DNA of 64,000 bases, taken from the NCBI GenBank assembly GCA_028023455.1, contig JAQFVV010013382.1:62001-126000 (forward strand), given 5' to 3'. Below are positions 35,070-46,031 of this stretch, piece by piece (position 1 is the stretch's first letter; each line of letters starts with the position of its first letter). Source of the stretch: Epiperipatus broadwayi (Eukaryota; Onychophora; Udeonychophora; Euonychophora; Peripatidae). A program made the translations under genes and the position numbers. Below the pieces are notes generated by a model. That model saw only the letters and a list, made by a program, of their open reading frames with translations. It was not told the origin of the DNA and made no database searches.

Positions 35070-35792
35070 TCAATTTATCCTGTAAAGAAAAACGTCTCCA
35101 TATTCTCTTCCAATATTGTCTGCTAGTATTTCCCGCGCGATTGTTCTGATGCATCCTCTAGGTACTTTATTTAAATCTTCCATAAAAATTTTATTTCCAT
35201 GGATCCATTTTCACTCAGTAATTTAATGTTATATTTTTTAAATCAAGCCTTTTCTCCAATGAATACTTTACAATATTTTTCTCTGATTAGATAAAGTTTT
35301 CGGCTCCTTTTCTATAAAATATATAATAGCACTTTCATATTATTCCATAATTTTTTCTTTATTTTAAAATTCTGATACTATATTTTGTAATGTCTCTTTT
35401 TAAAAGATAAACACTCTTTCTTCATTATTCATTTACATAATTTTTCTTTGTAATAAAACGCATATTAAATTTTTCCATAGAGAAGAATAAAATTAACTTT
35501 AAATTAGCCTTATAAAATTGGTGTGTCATAATTTTTTCCTGACGTCAAGTAACTTCTCTTTTAAATTTTCATATAGCGTCCCATTTATATTTCTTTGAGT
35601 TATAATAATAAGTTTCTGGTTGAGCATAAATAAAGCTGTATTAAGACACTTTCCAAATATTTTTCCTTCAGCAATATTTTTAGGTAATTTTCCTTGTACT
35701 TCCATCTCTACTGTAGGTTTTTTGGTTAAACTTGAATAAAATTCCCTGGTAAGATAACTTTTAAAATTAGCAATCCATGTCGATACAGTCAA
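35070..35792 (-). pseudogene. decayed protein-coding remnant of unknown family
   Basis: Two minus-strand segments look more coding-like than chance frames. The right one (35526-35792, 88 codons, no ATG at its left limit) has a mixed, soluble composition with a Lys-Leu-Pro-Lys motif and a charged C-terminus. The left one (35070-35183, 37 codons from an ATG) contains VPRGCIRTIAREILAD followed by GREYGDVF, and its DNA includes a rare CGCGCG run. The DNA between them (35184-35525) keeps the purine bias but has stops in every frame. I do not recognise the family; a Gag-like or other mobile-element protein is possible. It cannot be functional as read. Confidence 0.35.
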
Positions 35793-36776
35793 AATATATT
35801 ATATGTTACAGAAGAACTTTTAAAATAAATACTAAATTTTAAATTTATATCACTTTTCCAACTATGGTGTTATCAGCTAAAAAATATGTTACTTTCTCTT
35901 TCACTTACACATTGCTTCTCCCTCCCTCTTCGTATAATTCTTCTATTTTGCCTGCTAATTTACCTCCGTTGATTGGTTAATTACTTTTTAGCACGAACAA
36001 ATTTATCCATTTTAGTTTTATAACAGATAGACGTTTTTTTAAAATAAAGAATTGATGATGTAATGTCTCAAATATTATTTAGACTAGTATTTTTAAATTC
36101 AATTTTAATTTTACCAAAATCATTTAAACTTTTAAAAACAATTATTAAAACAATATTTAATATTTTAACTTTTACTTTAATGATCGATGGCAATTATATC
36201 TAGTTTCAAATTCACAAACTTTATTATTATTTTAACAAGCGTGTGTGTGAAGGTATATAATATACAGTCACGTGTTTACTAACTTTATCAAATTATTTTT
36301 TATTTACGTCTCGGTCTAAATTACCAAAACTGATATATTTTTATAAAAATTTGGAAAATAATTGAAACTTGTAGAACTAAACATAATTCTCACCATCATA
36401 AAGTTTATTATAAAATACACTCTATTAATTTTGACTATTAAATATAATTATACACTACATATAGCATTTATTTAATTTATTAGTTTTAAAATATTATACT
36501 CAAATTATTAATATACTTTTAACTATTTATAGCTGTGTTATTTTATATGGCCAGCTTTTACAACCATAAGCACAAGTTATAATTAAGCTTTATTTAACTG
36601 TTTTCTTTTAAAATAATTTATTACATTTTTATATACCAGTTATTTTCAGCTTTAAATTGTACTATAAAATCTAATTATCCTACTATTATTTATATATCAT
36701 ACAAATATAACTTAAAATTTAAAATTTTTTAGTAATTGACCTTTTCTATCTTATTATGACCTACAGATAAGGGCAC
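35793..36776. other. AT-rich DNA, nothing recognised
   Basis: No supported feature was seen between the decayed coding remnant and the LTR-like region. Confidence 0.45.
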
Positions 36777-36794
36777 AATAATATATATATATAT

Positions 36795-36820
36795 TGTAAC
36801 GAACACAGACGTTCGTTACA
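36795..36820. repeat. short perfect hairpin, LTR-edge-like
   Basis: Ten-base arms TGTAACGAAC and GTTCGTTACA flank a six-base loop, immediately after an (AT)n run. TGTAAC/GTTACA is a common style of LTR terminus. Here it may mark the left edge of the LTR-like region that follows. Confidence 0.5.
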
Positions 36821-37620
36821 TTGTTTTTTTTTTTATTTATTAAACATGAATGTAAATTAAAAAGTTCGCATTTAAAAATTTTCTTTAAGAATTAAAAATT
36901 GAAATTAAATATCATCTTAAACTCGTATATATTAAATCGCACAGATAAAAAAAAAATTATTAAAATAAAACTGTATTAAAATAGAAAAGGTATTTTAAAA
37001 ACAAAAACTTAAAAAGATTTAGAGATAAAAATATATCTTTGATTTGGAAAACAGGTTAATTAATCAGAAATGGAAATGATTGTTAATTAGTTAAATGTAA
37101 ACCAGCCTTGGGCATTTAAATGTAAAAACACCGGTCAGATAGGAAAACAATAGAAACTTTTAGCAAATGAAATAAATCCATTGGGAAATCGGACCTCAAT
37201 GAAAAGGATCATCGCATCGATGACGTAATGTAAATGCAATCCTTCAAATGAATATAAAAGGACATGGTTGAAAATTATTAGGGATTGATTATTGATTATT
37301 ACGATGTGACTATATGTAGTACTACGGAGTTGGAGGTGATGGAGTTGACAGATGCACTGTCAATTCTGTCAGCCGTTAAAGAAAGAAAGAGAAATGAACT
37401 ATCGTTTTTCTACATTGAGGACCAGTTAAAACAAAAACCTCCGGATGGATAAATAAATCGGCTAACAGAATATCAATCTTAGGACGGCGTGGGAATTTAC
37501 GTTCATGGCAAGCAACGGATAAAGTTGGACGTTTTAACAATCGTAAGAACTTTATATTCATTTGAAACAATAAGAACTCTAAATTTTAAAACTTTTTAGT
37601 AAATAATGTAATAGAATCCT
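36795..37620 (+). promoter_or_regulatory. LTR-like or promoter-like region
   Basis: In order there is a terminal-like hairpin (36795-36820), a CRE-like TGACGTAA (37221-37228), a TATA box TATAAAAG (37253-37260), a CpG-retaining transcribed-like segment, and AATAAA within GGATAAATAAATCGG near 37450. That order fits U3-R-U5 of a solo LTR. CpG frequency from 37190 to 37560 is about what base composition predicts, unlike the depleted surroundings. No primer-binding site or second LTR was found. A cellular promoter is the alternative. The short frames here (37339-37452 plus, 37376-37570 minus) are unrecognised. Confidence 0.35.
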
Positions 37621-38938
37621 ATCTGACCAAACTAAATTCTTTATTAATAGTGTTATTTGATGTATTTTTTTTCTTATTTATGTAAAACCATTTCCATTTA
37701 TTTATTTTTTTATTCTTTAAGTTTTTATCATGTTTTTTTTGTTTTTTGTTAAATTAATTATATAAATGTTAAACTGAAATCGGGCATGAATGGCTGTATA
37801 GATTTGTAAAGTTATATTAGGGGAGGGTAATCTTAGGTTATTTGTGTCATTGTTAGATTGGGTCAATGGATTCGATATATTGATGTAGTTAGTAGATGTA
37901 ATCGGAGATTCGCTACTGGCAGAATCGCTTCATACGCCGCACTCTCCCGTTTTGCCTATGGAAGGAATTATAAGATGCAGAGCGCAGTTCCTTTCTATGG
38001 AGTTTTTTTTTTATTGTTCTTCTCGTTGGATAGAAGTAACATTCCTATCTAATGAGAGTCAATATCTTCTCTTAATCTTTTTGGTGCTGCCATATTCCGT
38101 ATTACATTGAATACATCGATGTATCAGATGGATTGATGCCAGTTTGACTGCGAATTTTAGCCTAAGGTTAAATAGGGATAGAATATTTTATTTTCAAATG
38201 CAAATCTATGTGGTCTATTCATACTTGACCCTAAATAAAAATGCATTAAATTTAAGTTGTTTATAGACGCTTGCATGGATTGGTTATTGGTTAAGTATGT
38301 TTTGGGTTTTCATATTTGATCAAAATATATATAGACATTCGATAAATAATGATACCTTATGGTGAGTATCTAAAATGTATTTATTCGGATGTCTTTTAAG
38401 TTATTGGTGACAATGCAAGTATCTTATGGTGAATACTATTGGGTTACATATAAATTTCCTTCCGCAATTGTCAGTAATCAATAATTTTGTATTTTGATCG
38501 TTTATGTTTACTTTGAAATGTTTTTGACCATGAAATCTATGTAACTGATCTATATTCAACATTATAAACAAGCTTTCCTAAATTTATCTGTGTGAACTTA
38601 ATTAAAATGTAAAATTAGAATCTAATAGTAATTAAATGTAAATTAAAGTCAAAAATCAAAGTTAAAAATAATGTTAAATGTTAAATGTAAACTAATACTA
38701 AAATAATTTTAAATCTTATATATATGTGCATAAATAAATGTTTGTATGTTAATTACTGGCAGTGGCTTATTTTATTTATTTTTTTAATATTGAAATATAA
38801 TTAGATAATAGATTATCTTATTAAATCTCTGCCATTCCACTGAGCTAGTGACATGGGCTAACGACCGGAATCAAAATTTAAAAAAAAAAAAAATTTTTTT
38901 TTGACTGACGTATCTGCCTACTTTATAAATTTTTCTAG
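37621..38938. other. CpG-retaining segment then AT-rich DNA
   Basis: From 37785 to about 38160 GC and CpG stay raised. The 64-codon frame at 37858-38052 is unrecognised and starts inside this segment. Near 38351 and 38421 a CTTATGGTGA motif is directly repeated 70 bp apart. From 38560 on the sequence is AT-rich. If a transcript links the promoter-like region to the exon-like segment at 38939, this would be its first exon and intron. Confidence 0.3.
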
Positions 38939-39166
38939 GTTCAAATGCCTAGATGGCGCCCCGTAGTGCAGATTACGTTAAGCCATTTGCCGGATCATTA
39001 CAATATACATGTATATATATCCAATGATGAAACACCCAGAGCCCTTGTTGATGCCAATATTATTGGCATACCCATGTTGTTATTATGTCACTCTGACCCT
39101 TCACATTTAGTACCTTATAATGTCCATTTAAATACACAAAAACAAGATAGGCAGAATATAGGCTGA
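38939..39166 (+). pseudogene. exon-like segment resembling mitochondrial ribosomal protein uS2m (MRPS2)
   Basis: uS2m is a small-subunit protein of the mitochondrial ribosome. A branch-point-like CTGAC (38905-38909), a pyrimidine-rich tract and TTTTCTAG precede an open segment starting at 38939. Encoded features in order are an Arg-Trp pair, LPD, then an AxxDA motif, IP, a Ser-Asp-Pro and a Leu-Val-x-Tyr-x-Val. From memory this follows the order in uS2m/bacterial S2 of LPD, AxxxA, IP, D(S/T)N..P, Y-x-(I/V). The following PGND motif is missing, the stretch between Trp and LPD is about six residues short, and the frame stops at 39166. No donor site is obvious. AATAAA lies at 39506. It is either a decayed or divergent exon, or a coincidence. 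Confidence 0.35.
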
Positions 39167-39651
39167 ATATGTAATATTGAAATATGATTATTAGAAGACA
39201 CTTGGACTCAAACTTCAAACTTTTTACAGCTATGCACCCCATATTATACAAGTGGTAAATATTATCATATACAAGTGAAAAATATACATTTATCTCCAAA
39301 ATACATACTGTTGTTAACAAAGGTTTTGATTGTTCTATCATCAGATTTTCAATGACATGGATGGCTGAAGAATGGAGGAGGGTGAAAAACATTGAAGTTT
39401 GTCCATTAAAGTTTGAATATTTTCCTATCTTAATATGAACTCAGAACTGATTGTATATATTTGAGTAAGGTGGTGATCTGGACTAAATTATCAGTGCTGG
39501 TTCAGAATAAAATATGTATGTTGGAGATTACATTTTTTTACCTATGTGTATCTGTTGTATAAGTTGAAGGGCATGACTTGAATTCAAGCTCCTTTCAAAA
39601 TACATTGAGTTTAGTAAAGGCAAAATACTCACATTTGAATATATATATATA
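39167..39651. other. AT-rich DNA, nothing recognised
   Basis: The 110-codon minus frame at 39060-39392 runs antisense over the exon-like segment and has no recognisable domain. It is about what chance allows. An AATAAA occurs at 39506-39511 on the plus strand. Confidence 0.4.
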
Positions 39652-39669
39652 TAAGAAATAATTCAGAAA

Positions 39670-39710
<41 letters not shown>

Positions 39711-39728
39711 TTTCTGAATTATTTCTTA
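39652..39728. repeat. AT-cored palindrome 3
   Basis: Perfect 21-bp arms (39652-39672 and 39708-39728) flank an (AT)n run. This is the same architecture as the two palindromes at 2.1-2.3 kb but with unrelated arms. Confidence 0.88.
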
Positions 39729-39729
39729 T

Positions 39730-40505
39730 TAAAGGATAATAAAATATTTATTTTATATAGCATTGTTTTTTAAACTGTAATAACAATCAGCATTAAACTA
39801 ATACACATGCACTTTGTGGATTTTACAAATAAATGGATACTCTCACTTTCCAAAGACAAGATAAAGTCTTTTTGAAAAGATAGAATGAATCATCTATTCT
39901 TTCAACCCTAAAATTTAAGTATGGGCAAATCTTAATTTGGAAATGAGAGTGTGAACATATTAAACAATAACTTTAATATTAAACAATAACTTTAAAATAC
40001 CTTTACTATGTCTGTATTTATGATGCTTGTGAAATTTACTAGAATTTGCAATACTTCATTCTTACTTGAAATTAAACATATGTAAATAAGATATTTATTT
40101 TATATATCATATTGTTTTTAAAAAGGTAATAATAATCAACATTAAAGCTCATGTACATGTGCTCTGTGGATTTTAACATTACATATATACTTTCATTCTC
40201 CCAACACAACATAAAGTTTTTGTAAAAGGATAGAATTAATCATCTATCTTTTCAAACCAAATGTTTATATATGGGCAAATATTAAGTATTTGTAAAAGAG
40301 ATTGTTTTATATCTTCATGCTCTCATTTAGAAATACTTAAGATTTGCCCATACTTATACATTTGGGTTGAAAGGATAGATGATTCATTCTATCCTTTCAC
40401 AAAGACTTTATCTTGTGTTTGGAAAGTGAGAATACTCATTTATTGTTAAAATCCAAAAAGTGCACAAGCATTAGCTTAAGGCTGACATTATTAAATGATA
40501 ATAAA
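39730..40505. mobile_element. repeat R4, three copies, two forming a hairpin
   Basis: Copy 1 (about 39730-39965) and copy 2 (about 40086-40300) are in direct orientation, and copy 3 (about 40305-40505) is inverted. Landmarks are a GTGGATTTTA block, a CTTTCCAA..ACA..ATAAAGT block, ATAGAAT-AATCATCTAT and a TATGGGCAAAT end. Copies 2 and 3 make a palindrome of about 400 bp with a very short loop. There is a direct repeat of AATATTAAACAATAACTTTAA near 39957-39994. No coding content is seen. Confidence 0.7.
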
Positions 40506-42639
40506 CAACTTGTAAACAGTTGAATATATATATTAATTTATATCGTTAAATATTAATATGCCTTGCAATATCTTTCAATATATGGCTGTAGAAAATGTTT
40601 CAATTTTTAATTTTTGCAAGTTTTTTTTTTAATATTTATTGTTATTTTTCTTTTGTTTTTATAACACTCCATATATTAATATGTATTTATGAATGTTAAG
40701 AGGGCTATGCTAATAATGAATAATAAAGTAAGTAAAGGAATTACTTGACAATTATATTAGGAATAGTGCTTATAACATGAAAATTTAAAAATATACAAGT
40801 GAATTTATTTGTAACAAAAAAAAGCTTTGTGATTTAAGTTTATTATTTTTTTTTCCAACTATTTATATTTTTCTTTTTTAATTATCTTTATGATTACTGT
40901 TTTTTTTTTTTTTTTAATGTCAATGATACAATGTAAAACATTCAAAAAAAAAGTTAAAAAGATTATTATTAACACCTAAGTGAATTTATTGATTAACAAT
41001 GAGAGTTAAAATGAATATTCATTGAAAGGCTATACATGTAAATTACTATAAAGATCAGTTATGTAATAAAAGAAAAGGGCACAGGAAGATCATGTTTTAC
41101 TATTATTACCTTTTTATTATATGGAAGGCTAACAATGTTTTATTCTTGCTAATATTCTTTTATTTACCAGAGAAATAAAACAATTCTATTTGAACTGAAC
41201 ATGGATTAAAACAAGGTCATTTATCCAAGGTTTTTAACTCTTTTGCTATCCTTACTAGTTTTTATCAAATGATAGTTCATTAACAAGCATGCATCTGTAA
41301 AATAAAATGTATTAAGCAGCTAGTTATCCTTTCCCAGAGAAAGAAAATGGCACTATGATGAGAGCATTTTATTAAGCATACTAGTTCATTTTAGCATGAT
41401 CTGCAGGAATAATATATCAAAATCAACTGAGACTCTTGCAAAATGTATGTGTTTATCAGTAGAAGCCATATTCAGTCATATTAATAGTGGCAATCTGAGA
41501 TCAAAGCAAAAACATTTGTTTATAACTTTATCTTATTAAAACAAAAAAATATATAAGTATTCAAATGAGTGTCACTAATGTTTAAAACTGATGTGTATAC
41601 ATATTTGTTATTTTTTGCCATATTTTTTTGATTTTAATATTTTACTATTTCATGAATAGATTGAAGTTTTTTGACAGATATTATTATTTTTATTATGATT
41701 TATAATGTACACATGTATATTTAATATAGATTTGAACTAATATTTGAATGGAGACTCTTATGTTTTAAACTATAATGTGATAGCTTATGAATCATAAGAT
41801 CATCCTTCACTTATATATAAGAGAGTTATCATTTTTTTAGTTTCTTCTGATTTGACATTAGTTGATTTATTAAAATTCATTTTAAAATCTGATTAATATT
41901 TCAATAGACATTTTCATAGTTTTAAATCACATTTAACCAAATTAATTAGTATTTTTATAATTAACATGAACTCAAGACCAATTTGTAAAAAAAAAAAAAA
42001 AGATGTCCGGTAAAAGATGATGTATTCAAATTTTGATTGAATACATGTTATGCTCCCTAACTCTATAACAAATTATTTATTTTGTAGATCCACATAGAAT
42101 GTTGGCAAATGTAAACATAGAAATTCATTGAAACATTTATATTCCAAGTGTACTTGTTTTTTTTAGTAATTCTAAAAAATCACAATTTTTTTTTGCTAAT
42201 GGATAATATAATCTTCATTTAGAAATCAAATATTCTTCTCCCAATTTTCTTAATAGTTTCTTGACCATGTAATTTTACTATTAAAACATATCTTTTCACT
42301 ACCAACAATAGAATTATGATTGGATGCAAGGATTAAAAGACTGAGTATTTTGTAATACCAATGTGACTATGATTTTTTATGTTCACATTTTCTCCAGAAA
42401 CCATGCGGGACAAAATAAAAGTTTCAATGTTAGAGGTAGGAAGCATTAAAATGTATTCAATCAAAAGTTGGTTAGATTATCTTTTACATCACATTTTTTT
42501 AGCAATTGATCACATTCCTGATTTTTAATTTCATGAAGGTTTGTGATGATTGTATATCATAAGTGGTAATATCTTGGACTATTTCCATAATCCTTCCATA
42601 AATGTTGAATGTATAGAAATTTTTAAACCTCTTTAAACT
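40506..42639. other. AT-rich DNA, nothing recognised
   Basis: There are several A/T homopolymers (about 40900, 41988). At 41310-41400 a TATTAAGCA-TAGTT motif is loosely repeated. No gene or element boundary was found. Confidence 0.45.
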
Positions 42640-43300
42640 TTCCCAATGCAAACAACTTATTAATAATAATGCACAAATAGGCAGTACAAGTTAGTAATTG
42701 CATAATGTTTCAAGTAATATTACTTTCTATTTTTCTTTGGGTGTTGTTGGCATAACCAATGATAACATTCACACAATAGTCACTACTGTATGGATAGTTT
42801 TGCATTGTTTAATAAAAATTATGTGCTAGTATAAGAGATGGTGGTCATGTGATCTTTAGTGGTTTAACACCAATCCTGCCTAATCAGATAGTAGTGGATA
42901 TGGTTGTTAAATAGACAAAGATGTCAAAATGTATGGGTACTGAACTGAGTTCAGACCCATATGACTATATAAGCTATTGAGCTTAAATTAAAAAAATATT
43001 ATTCTGTTTTCAATTTCATTCTCATAGTTTTGTAGTCAAATAGAGATAAAAGGTAAGGTCTGGAGGGTTGCATTAGATCATAAGATCTAGATACAGTACT
43101 CTCAGATCCAAAGCTCCTCACTGATGAAAGCCACAAGCCAGAAACTAATCAGAGATATTGGATGGGTATGCACTAGATAAAGATTTTATGCACAAGCCTT
43201 CTGGTATCCATTGATTGCTCTGATTTGGCATAGGGTGGCACTATTGTATGGATAATTTTTCCTTAAGTCTATGTCTTGTGTTATAAATGCAAGACAGAGT
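42640..43300 (+). repeat. dispersed repeat R5, uninterrupted copy
   Basis: Part of this segment (42650-42790) resembles 54890-55060, sharing a TTCTTTGGGTG-like block and an ATAACCAATGATAA-like block. Another part (about 43125-43260) matches the sequence on either side of the retroposon at 50.1-51.7 kb, with AGATATTGGATGGGT and CACTAGATAAAGATTTTATG corresponding to the interrupted copy there. The GATGAAAGCCACAAGCCAGAAAC stretch is of a kind often seen at retroelement 3' regions. The segment at 42950-42985 resembles the U repeat core. Confidence 0.55.
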
Positions 43301-44439
43301 GAATGTTAAAACCTTTACAAATTTGTTAACCAATTGATTTCCTTTTCTTCTTTTTTTTTCATTTTATTGTTAGTTTGGAATATTGAATGATGTCCAGGTG
43401 TCTTCTAATGTTTTTTTCACTATTTTTTTTTAAAGAAGAAAAAAAATCATTAATCATCACTGATAGTGACGTATTTAACCTAATTTTGATAATTATTAAA
43501 ATATATCTATTGTAATAGTTAGCTCTCAATGTGAATTAAAAAAAAAGAGCTATATGCATTGTTTTTTTAAATTTTATATAGTTGCAATCAATTATCTAAT
43601 TTAAAATAAAATCAACTGTTGTATCCAATTGTTCACAAGTTGTTGTTTTTTTTTTTTTTTTTGTTTTTTTTTAAAACTTTGTTATTATTTTTTATTATTG
43701 TTGAGATTAAAGCGAATAATTTATTTTAAATAAGCAAAAAAAAAAAAATGATTGAAATATTACAGGCAATTATTTCAGTATTTGTCAAAGAACATGTGTG
43801 TGTTAATTGTATTCAAAAGAACAATAGATATATAAGATTTTGAATTTAATAAATTATATAAAAGTTAATTATTGAAATTATATTTTTATTAGGATTAAGT
43901 TATTTTTAGAAACAGAATAATGCAAATGTTCAAAGTGTGTGTGTGTGTGTGTGTATACACCAGACAATGGGAACATTTAGTAGCAAGTGGGTATTTGTAG
44001 ATGATTTCTCAAGATAACAATAGTAATTTGGATGTTAATTTTGAATGATGCCTGATTATGTGATGTCTATTGGTTAAGCAGTGACTTGATAATAAAACTT
44101 CTGATTCAACTCATTTTTTAAATACAATTTTCAAAAATAGCAATAGTATTAAAGTTACTTACTAGTCATGATTGTTGACTAAAAAAAGTCTGACAGGGTT
44201 TGTAAAACCTGTTCCAATTGTCTACACTGATGTAAAATATCCAAGGCATAATGTTAAAAAAAGGCTAAAATAAAATAAAGGCCTATCTGTCAGAAAAAAA
44301 GTATATCTTTACTAAACCTAAGCATTTAAGAAGTTTCACGATAAATATATCCAGAAGAAGAATAATATTGCATGGACCAATTACTAATGTATCAATATTT
44401 TCAAGAATTCTTAAATTTTACTTAAATCTAGAAACTGAA
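43301..44439. other. AT-rich DNA with homopolymers
   Basis: Long T-runs near 43645-43672 and a short (GT)n at about 43937-43954 are the only features seen. Confidence 0.5.
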
Positions 44440-44515
44440 ACACAGGCTTATTAATATTTGTGTCTATATATATATGTAGGGCATAAAGTCTGTGCTCATA
44501 CCCTATATATTATAA
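44440..44515. repeat. fragment related to the 49.7-50.0 kb hairpin
   Basis: The left half (ACACAGGCTTATT, then GTGTCTATA) is the inverse of 49965-50000. The right half (AAGTCTGTGCTCAT, then ACCCTATATATTATA) matches 49926-49962 directly. This makes it a shortened, rearranged member of the same family. Confidence 0.6.
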
Positions 44516-44811
44516 ATCTAAACAAGTTTTGGAAACAATAGACTTTACATAATACTTTTAAAATTTAATAGCAACAAACTTTCTTTTACAAATCTTCATT
44601 TTCTAACTCATCAACAATTATTACTCAGAAAAAAACAATAGAAAATTAGATTGAAAATGGACTTTGAACATAGACTTTAGATTAAAAAAGAAAAAAAAAA
44701 TCAATTAATAATAATTTTATTATGAATTGTTGATATGCATTTTTTTGTCTCTTAGCTTTCCTAAAGAAAAGTTTTTTGAAAACAACAAAGTTAATATATA
44801 TATAGAGAGAG
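44516..44811. other. AT-rich DNA, nothing recognised
   Basis: No supported feature was seen here. Confidence 0.5.
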
Positions 44812-44900
44812 ATAGGTAGGTAGGTAGGTAGGTAGGTAGGTAGGTAGGTAGGTAGGTAGGTAGGTAGGTAGGTAGGTAGGTAGATAGATAGATAGATAGG

Positions 44901-44998
<98 letters not shown>
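44812..44998 (+). repeat. compound tetranucleotide array (TAGG)n(TAGA)n
   Basis: About 17 TAGG units (to 44880) are followed by about 29 TAGA units, with one TAGG unit retained near 44897. The 76-codon minus frame is a Tyr-Leu-Pro/Ser-Thr repeat and not a gene. The mosaic suggests one motif arose by point mutation from the other and expanded separately. Confidence 0.98.
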
Positions 44999-45770
44999 TT
45001 GTGAATATTCAGATTAATCATCAGAGTGTATAATAAAAAAACAAAGAAGTTTGTTGATCTTATTTGTTTTTTCTTTTACTTGATAAATGGATAATGGGAT
45101 ATTTTGAAAATATAAGTTTAAATTGCTAACCATGACAAACTAAAACTTTTTAAATCGTGTTTTTTACTGCTAATTCTAGCCTCAAAATAATAAATTCATT
45201 ATAATCAAACTCAAGAAAAACATATAGGCAAATAAATAAATTTTGGAAATTATTTAGTATGATATAAAAGTTTACTTGAATATGATCAGTATTATTTTTA
45301 CATATTTTAATTTCTGTTACTGCAGTCACCATAGTAACATTATTACATATAATTCAATGTTTTTATGTTTCATGTATATTTGTTTGTGAATTAATTAAAA
45401 AAAAAAAAACATATGTTAATTATTTATAATTATAAATTGAATCAAGTTTGTAATATCAATTCTGTATTTAGGATTAAAAATAATAGGAAAAATCATATCA
45501 AACTTAGATTTCATATACATGTATCCATTTTTCTCCAAACATACATCACAGGAAACACTGGAATATATTGTTTTGCATTGAGCAATTTCAGAGTGAATTC
45601 AAATAGTTGTTATGACATCCATAATATTAGAAAGAGATAATATAAATAACCAGAAAAGACTGTAAAATAACTCTTATAATTTTTTTGCCATAACTGAAGA
45701 CTGACACATTTCTCAGTTCTTAAAAAAAAATTCTTTAAAACTTTATTTTAAATTTGAGAAGCTATAAAAT
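44999..45770. other. AT-rich DNA, nothing recognised
   Basis: Frames at 45150-45332 (-) and 45413-45640 (+) have no recognisable similarity. Confidence 0.45.
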
Positions 45771-46031
45771 ATGGAAGAATCAAAAATTAGCATTCTGCCC
45801 ATTCAGCTTGAAGAGTATCTGCTTGAAGGAGGTTCCAAAGAAGACAACAAACAAGAATGTGAAAGAAGAGAAACCTATAAAAAAATATGTTGTACAAAAT
45901 CGGCTATTTATTTAGTTATTTTTAAAAGGAAAGAGATTCCATGTTTTAAAAGAAAAGAAAAATCTGGATATAATTATTCGATGGATACCATGTTTCATGC
46001 CAGCAAAATCAACCGGATTGATGCATATTAA
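45771..46031 (+). CDS. hypothetical small open frame, probably not a gene
   Basis: The frame has 86 codons from an ATG. Its first ~40 residues have a balanced, charged composition (acidic then basic, several Glu and Lys, a Cys pair), more protein-like than most chance frames here. No signal peptide, membrane segment or domain is evident. No splice or promoter support was found, and in this composition a few frames of this length are expected by chance. Listed only because its composition stands out. Confidence 0.15.
   Translation: MEESKISILPIQLEEYLLEGGSKEDNKQECERRETYKKICCTKSAIYLVIFKRKEIPCFKRKEKSGYNYSMDTMFHASKINRIDAY

Noticed and set aside
39060-39392. 110-codon minus-strand frame, the longest outside microsatellites
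   Set aside because: It is antisense to the exon-like segment, Ile/Tyr/Leu-rich, without domains, and about what chance allows in 128 kb of two-strand AT-rich sequence.
41990-42640. Possible additional Penelope-like or LINE reverse transcriptase on the minus strand
   Set aside because: I translated the minus strand and found no YxDD, no fingers/palm motifs and no endonuclease signature.
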